Positions 60,108 through 64,000 of a DNA stretch of 64,000 nucleotides are shown here, piece after piece. This DNA is from CAYZWU01 sp964482235 (GTDB lineage: Bacteria > Planctomycetota > B15-G4 > CAYZWU01). The stretch is taken from NCBI GenBank assembly GCA_964482235.1, contig CAYZWU010000004.1, positions 1-64,000 of the forward strand, in the 5' to 3' direction. The position numbers were made by a program, and so were the translations under genes. The stretch's first letter is position 1. Each line of letters begins with the position of its first letter. Under the pieces are notes generated by a model. The model had not been told where the DNA came from. It worked only from the letters and a program-made list of their open reading frames with translations, and searched no databases.

Positions 60108-61940
60108 ATGAATCTAGCTGCCATGGCGAGCGAACCCGGCTTCCTCGCTTTTCTCGAAAAGACCTGGCTGATCAGCCAGGTCGTCATCGGCATCGGGCTG
60201 ATGATCTTCATCCACGAGCTCGGTCATTTCGTGGCTGCAAAGAAGACCGGCGTCCGTGTCGACACGTTTTCCCTCGGCTTCGGCCCCAAGCTGCTCTGGT
60301 TCCGGAAAGGCGAGACGATCTATCAGATTTCCCTCGTCCCCCTGGGCGGGTACGTCAAGATGGCTGGAGAGAATCCCGGCGAGGAGCTCAGCGGAGCGGA
60401 GAACGAGCTCCCCAACAAGACGCCGGGCCAGAGGATGTTCATCTTCAGCGCCGGCGTTCTGATGAATTTCATCTTCGCCTTCATCACCTTTCCGATCATC
60501 TTCGCGTCCGGTGTCCCCTTCGTGGCGGCCGAAATCGGTCACGTGGAGGAAGGCGGGCCGGCCTGGAAGGCGGGGATCCAGACGGGGGACACGATCCTCG
60601 AGATCAACGGCAACACGGTCTACGAGTTCACCGACATTCCTCTCAATATCGCCCTGGCCAAGGGAGACTGCGAGGTCCTCCTGGAGCGGGACGGTAAGAA
60701 GGAGACCGTCACCGTTCTCCCTGAGAAGAACGAGGAGGTGGGAAGATACCAGATCCGGGTCTTCAGCCCCACGCGCTACGAGGTGAAGGTCGATGCGGGT
60801 GGGCCGGCCGCCAGGGCGGGCCTCGAGGAAGGGGACCGGATCCTGTCCATGGACGGGATGCTTCCCGAAGAGTGGCAGGTGGAACGTTTGCGGACATCGC
60901 CGTCAGAAGTGACCCTCGAAGTGATGCGGAGCGGACAGGCAGGTGAAGAGGCTCTGGAGATGATCCTGGCGCCGGAAAACAAGGAGCTGGATGACAGCTT
61001 CAAGATCGGCGTCCAGTGCCCCGTCAACGTTGTCGTCGGTCTGAGAAACGACCTGGCCCGGCAGTCCGGCAAGCTTCGCGAGGACGACATCATCGTTCTG
61101 GCCGGAGGCCGAAAGATCCTGGCAAGGAAAGACCTCGAGGAGGCGCTGAGCGAAGCGCCTCTCACCTTCGAGGTGAAGCGTCCCGGCAACGGCAAGGACG
61201 AGACGGTTCTCATCGACTATTCCGAGGAGTGGCGCGAGGCGCTGAAGAACGACCTCGCCATGGGATTGAACACCTCGGCGAACGAGGTCGTCATCGCTCC
61301 CGGCGGCGCCCTGGAGGAGTTGGGGTACGAAACCGGCCTCACGGTGCACAAGATCAACGGGAAGCCCACCCCCACCTACGACGACATCTTCGACGTGGTC
61401 CAGGAGTCGGACGGCCGGACGTTCGACATGACGGTGACGCCCTCCGGAGATTCGCAGCGAAAGGAGATCAAGGTCACTGCCAAGGCGGACACCTCGGTCG
61501 ATCTCGGCTTCGAGTTCCAGCCCTATCTCCTGACGCGCAAGCTGGACCTGATCGACGCCTGCAAGGCCGGGTTCAACTGCTCCATCTACATGATCAAGAC
61601 CTGCTACCTCACGCTGTCGCGGATCATCAGCGGCGACGTGGCCGGCAAGAACCTGGGCGGCATCGTCTCGATCTCCGTTGTGTCGTACTCCTTTGCCGAG
61701 CTCGGTATTGCCAGGCTCTTCTTCTTCCTGGCCATTCTCTCGATCAACCTCGGCTTCATCAACATCCTGCCGATCCCCGTTCTCGACGGCGGCCATATCC
61801 TCTTCCTGCTGATCGAGAAGATCAAGGGATCGCCGGTGAACGAGAAGGTGATGAGCTACTCGCAGATCGTGGGCGTCGTGCTGATCCTGGCGCTCCTGGT
61901 CTACGTGACGTATAACGATATTCTGAGGCTGTTCAACTGA
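60108..61940 (+). CDS. rseP: Site-2 intramembrane metalloprotease RseP with extra PDZ modules
   Basis: 610 residues, about 150 longer than E. coli RseP. It contains 'MIFIHELGHFVAAKKTGV' with the zinc-binding HExxH, 'LVPLGGYVKMAGE', and the C-terminal 'NILPIPVLDGGHILF' with the third ligand Asp. Between lie up to four PDZ-like segments: 'VEEGGPAWKAGIQTGDTILEINGN', 'AGGPAARAGLEEGDRILSMDG', 'NDLARQSGKLREDDIIVLAGG' and 'LEELGYETGLTVHKINGKP'. RseP cleaves anti-sigma factors and leftover signal peptides in the inner membrane. The neighbours dxr and bamA, common elsewhere, are absent. Confidence 0.93.
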   Translation: MNLAAMASEPGFLAFLEKTWLISQVVIGIGLMIFIHELGHFVAAKKTGVRVDTFSLGFGPKLLWFRKGETIYQISLVPLGGYVKMAGENPGEELSGAENELPNKTPGQRMFIFSAGVLMNFIFAFITFPIIFASGVPFVAAEIGHVEEGGPAWKAGIQTGDTILEINGNTVYEFTDIPLNIALAKGDCEVLLERDGKKETVTVLPEKNEEVGRYQIRVFSPTRYEVKVDAGGPAARAGLEEGDRILSMDGMLPEEWQVERLRTSPSEVTLEVMRSGQAGEEALEMILAPENKELDDSFKIGVQCPVNVVVGLRNDLARQSGKLREDDIIVLAGGRKILARKDLEEALSEAPLTFEVKRPGNGKDETVLIDYSEEWREALKNDLAMGLNTSANEVVIAPGGALEELGYETGLTVHKINGKPTPTYDDIFDVVQESDGRTFDMTVTPSGDSQRKEIKVTAKADTSVDLGFEFQPYLLTRKLDLIDACKAGFNCSIYMIKTCYLTLSRIISGDVAGKNLGGIVSISVVSYSFAELGIARLFFFLAILSINLGFINILPIPVLDGGHILFLLIEKIKGSPVNEKVMSYSQIVGVVLILALLVYVTYNDILRLFN

Positions 61941-61965
61941 GATCAACCGCCGAGGAACACCTCGA

Positions 61966-62871
61966 TTGAGCGTCCTGTCCTATCTCAGGCTCTACCGGGC
62001 TTCCATCGCCCTCACGCCGGCGGCGGATGTGGCTCTGGGATTCGCCGTCATGGCAGCGATTCCGGAAGCGCTTCGCCCCGTTCCGCCGAGGTGGGAGCTG
62101 CTGGCGCCGGCGTCGCTGGTCTCCATTCTCGTCTTCTGCTCCGCCGTGTCGCTCAACGATCTTCTCGATGCCGAGAAAGACAGGCGCGCGGCGCCGAACC
62201 GTCCCATCCCGTCAGGTGAAGTCTCGAGGGTCGCAGCCCTGGCTGCCAGCGCCGCGGCCGCCCTGCTCGCCCTCGGAACAGGCGCTCTTCTCGGGCTCTA
62301 TCCTCTTCTCGCGGCGGCAGTGGTCCTCGCCCTGACCCTTTCCTACAACGTTCTCTCGCGCCGCATCGATTCGCTCGGCGTGGTGAACCTCGGACTTGTC
62401 CGGGCTGCCGACCTGCTCTTCGGCATGGTGTGTGCCGGCCTGCCCTCATATCTCGAGCAAGGTGCACTGACACCCGTTCTCATCCCCGCTGTGCTCTATG
62501 CCCTCTACGTCGTCTTTCTTTCCGCCGTGGCCCTCGAGGAGCGCAGGGAGGCACCGCGCCGGAAGAGGCTGATCCTCTTTTCCCTCATGGCCGTGGGCGT
62601 GTCCCTTCTCTTCGCCCTGCGGGCGGCCGGGGGCGGGCTGGCGGCCGACGGGGTGATCGGACTCTGCCTGATCTGCCTGATCCTGCCTGTGGCGCTGTTC
62701 TTCCTGCAGGGGGAAAAGCCTGTCGAAGCCCTGGTGGGACACTTCATCTCCGCCACCTTTCTCCTGGCGGCCATGACCCTTTCAGGGAAGGTCGATGCTG
62801 CTGCTGGAGCGGGATTATTGATCCTCTTCGTGATCTCGCGCCTGCTGGCCGGCCGATTCCCACCCTCATGA
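61966..62871 (+). CDS. UbiA-family prenyltransferase
   Basis: 301 residues, about eight helices. The first Asp-rich motif is in 'SLNDLLDAEKDRRAAPNRPIPSG' (N-D-x2-D-x3-D), the site that binds prenyl diphosphate with Mg2+. The second site is weaker ('YNVLSRRIDSLGVVNLG'). It transfers a prenyl chain to an aromatic or sugar acceptor; the exact quinone or lipid cannot be told. TTG start at 61966 with GAGGAA at 61952-61957, 25 bp after rseP. It is convergent with the next gene. Confidence 0.82.
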   Translation: MSVLSYLRLYRASIALTPAADVALGFAVMAAIPEALRPVPPRWELLAPASLVSILVFCSAVSLNDLLDAEKDRRAAPNRPIPSGEVSRVAALAASAAAALLALGTGALLGLYPLLAAAVVLALTLSYNVLSRRIDSLGVVNLGLVRAADLLFGMVCAGLPSYLEQGALTPVLIPAVLYALYVVFLSAVALEERREAPRRKRLILFSLMAVGVSLLFALRAAGGGLAADGVIGLCLICLILPVALFFLQGEKPVEALVGHFISATFLLAAMTLSGKVDAAAGAGLLILFVISRLLAGRFPPS

Positions 62872-62949
62872 CGTGGCGGCCGCGGGCCGCACCCGATCAG
62901 GCAGCTGAAAGGACATCAGGGCGGAAAGCGGATCTGCCATGGCGGATCG

Positions 62950-64000
62950 CTACCGATCCTGATCCGCTTCATCGAGAGGAAAATGCCTGTGGACGTGTTC
63001 CCTGGCCTCGTCCGCATCGTCGAGACGGCCTTCGAGCTGCAGCTCGCGCAGCGCCTCGAGGATCCGGCCGATGTAAGGGCCCTCGCTGTAGCCCATGCGC
63101 AGGAGATCGCGCCCCATGAGCAGCGGCGTGCTGGCCGGCGGGAGACGGGACCACCTTCGCCTCATCGCGGCGATGAACTTCAGGTTGTCGAGTTTGCCGT
63201 GACTGGCCAGGCAGTCGGCGCGATGCAGCTCGATGTGCGCCGCCGCGTGAGGCGCTTCGAGAAAGGTCCGCAGCTTGAACTCGCGCATCTTCTGCAGGTT
63301 GATGAAGTGCATGTGCTTCTTCACGAGGTCCACGGTTTTTTCGCGCTCGAAGCGGGAGAGCCGAAGGCGGCGGCAGACCTGGTCCGCCATGTCGGCTCCC
63401 TGCTCGGCATGGCCGTGAAAGCGGATCCTGTCCGTCACCTCCATCGTGACCGGCTTGGCGGCATCGTGCAGCAACGCTGCCAGGGCCAGGGGGAAGTCGG
63501 GCTTCCGGAGATATCCCAGGGTCAGCAACGTGTGCTTCAGCACGTCGCCCTCGGGATGGAACCTGGGATCCTGGTCAACGGCAGCGCAGGCCGCCACCTC
63601 GGGCAGCACAACGCGGAGAATACCGAATTCGTGAAGCATGGAGACGCCTCGCACGCGCCGCTCGTTCGTGAGGATCTGCCGGAGCTCGGCAGTGATCCTT
63701 TCCCAGCTCAATCCCGAAAGCTCGACGGCATGCTTCCTGATGGCTTGCTCCGTGGCCGGATCGATCCGGAAATCGAGCTGCACGGCGAACCGAACGGCGC
63801 GCAGCACCCTGAGCCGATCCTCCCTGAAGCGGTCGTCGGGATTTCCGATCGCCCGCACGATGCCTTTCTCGATGTCTTCCTGCCCGCCCGCGAAGTCGAG
63901 GACGCTGTTGTCCAATGGATCGAGAAAAAGGCTGTTGATTGTGAAATCTCTCCGGATCGCGTCCTCGCGCTCGCTCGTGAAAACGACCTGATCGGGGTGC
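62950..64000 (-). CDS. tRNA nucleotidyltransferase / poly(A) polymerase family protein (N-terminus beyond window)
   Basis: The frame is open to the right edge, so the start lies outside. The visible 350 residues start 'VVFTSEREDAIRRDFTINSLFLDP' and 'LDFAGGQEDIEKGIVRAIGNPDDRF', the head-domain core of class II nucleotidyltransferases. Then come the RNA-binding 'DRLRVLRAVRFA' region and an HD-like segment 'LALAALLHDAAKP'. It adds CCA ends or poly(A) tails; the two subfamilies cannot be split from this part. Both tRNAs in this window already encode CCA, consistent with a repair role or poly(A) activity. Confidence 0.9.
   Translation of the reverse strand, partial: HPDQVVFTSEREDAIRRDFTINSLFLDPLDNSVLDFAGGQEDIEKGIVRAIGNPDDRFREDRLRVLRAVRFAVQLDFRIDPATEQAIRKHAVELSGLSWERITAELRQILTNERRVRGVSMLHEFGILRVVLPEVAACAAVDQDPRFHPEGDVLKHTLLTLGYLRKPDFPLALAALLHDAAKPVTMEVTDRIRFHGHAEQGADMADQVCRRLRLSRFEREKTVDLVKKHMHFINLQKMREFKLRTFLEAPHAAAHIELHRADCLASHGKLDNLKFIAAMRRRWSRLPPASTPLLMGRDLLRMGYSEGPYIGRILEALRELQLEGRLDDADEAREHVHRHFPLDEADQDR

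Overview
The window is 64 kb of GC-rich (roughly 60%), densely coded bacterial chromosome. There are no phage genes, insertion sequences, rRNA genes or CRISPR arrays. Core genes include recA, alaS, plsX-fabD-acpP-fabF, ddl, dapB, nadA, thiC, purM, rseP and rarA. The secreted proteins carry signal peptides and include collagen-like/HEAT proteins, a beta-helix protein, lipoproteins and many TPR proteins. Alkaline-phosphatase-superfamily proteins begin with a 'YIGPGAG'-type membrane segment. Together these suggest a Gram-negative, probably anaerobic or facultative, uncultured lineage of the Planctomycetota or a neighbouring candidate phylum. This placement is inference; the window has no 16S gene. 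Anaerobic traits are the iorA/iorB indolepyruvate:ferredoxin oxidoreductase, a double-rubredoxin flavoprotein and oxygen-sensitive Fe-S enzymes.

Layout. 1-4.3 kb: a tightly overlapping set (DUF366, flippase-like membrane protein, sugar-1-phosphate cytidylyltransferase, PfkB kinase, ThpR). 4.5-8.3 kb: recA-alaS. 8.6-15.9 kb: rpmF-plsX-fabD-acpP-fabF, then a UDP-sugar pyrophosphorylase, ddl and dapB, covering lipid and envelope precursors. 16-18.5 kb: tRNA-Leu and tRNA-Val, each with a recognisable promoter and terminator, flanking a secreted beta-helix protein. 18.6-24.9 kb: double-rubredoxin oxidoreductase, a thioredoxin-fold/TPR exoprotein and a NatAB-type ABC exporter. 25.2-30.1 kb: nifU-like gene, nadA, a strong promoter plus cobalamin riboswitch, a secreted seven-bladed-type beta-propeller, a terminator, helically phased repeats and thiC. 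30.1-34.7 kb (minus strand): histidine kinase-cvpA, and myo-inositol-phosphate synthase-rarA. 35-46 kb: iorA, a lipoprotein, two large alkaline-phosphatase-superfamily proteins, a small protein, an Oxa1/EMC3-like membrane protein, a phosphoglycerate mutase with its halves in swapped order, and iorB. 46-53.4 kb: a small barrel-like protein and three tandem collagen-like/HEAT exoprotein paralogues. 53.4-59.8 kb (minus strand): purM, TPR protein, pseudo-esterase, MFS/spermidine-synthase fusion, TPR protein. 60-64 kb: rseP with extra PDZ modules, a UbiA-like prenyltransferase and a truncated tRNA nucleotidyltransferase/poly(A) polymerase.

Most striking points. (1) The 2,3-bisphosphoglycerate-independent phosphoglycerate mutase at 43413-45008 is circularly permuted: the canonical C-terminal half comes first and the canonical N-terminal half second, with nearly all catalytic residues kept. 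(2) A cobalamin riboswitch with a near-consensus promoter precedes a secreted beta-propeller, suggesting a BtuG-like B12-capture protein, and the next gene is a short ThiC-family enzyme. (3) The three HEAT/collagen exoproteins share a CRP-like palindrome (GTTAC-N6-GTAAC) upstream, degenerate in the third copy. (4) Two otherwise unrelated proteins on either side of the phosphatase genes end in the same KLKGLGY tail.
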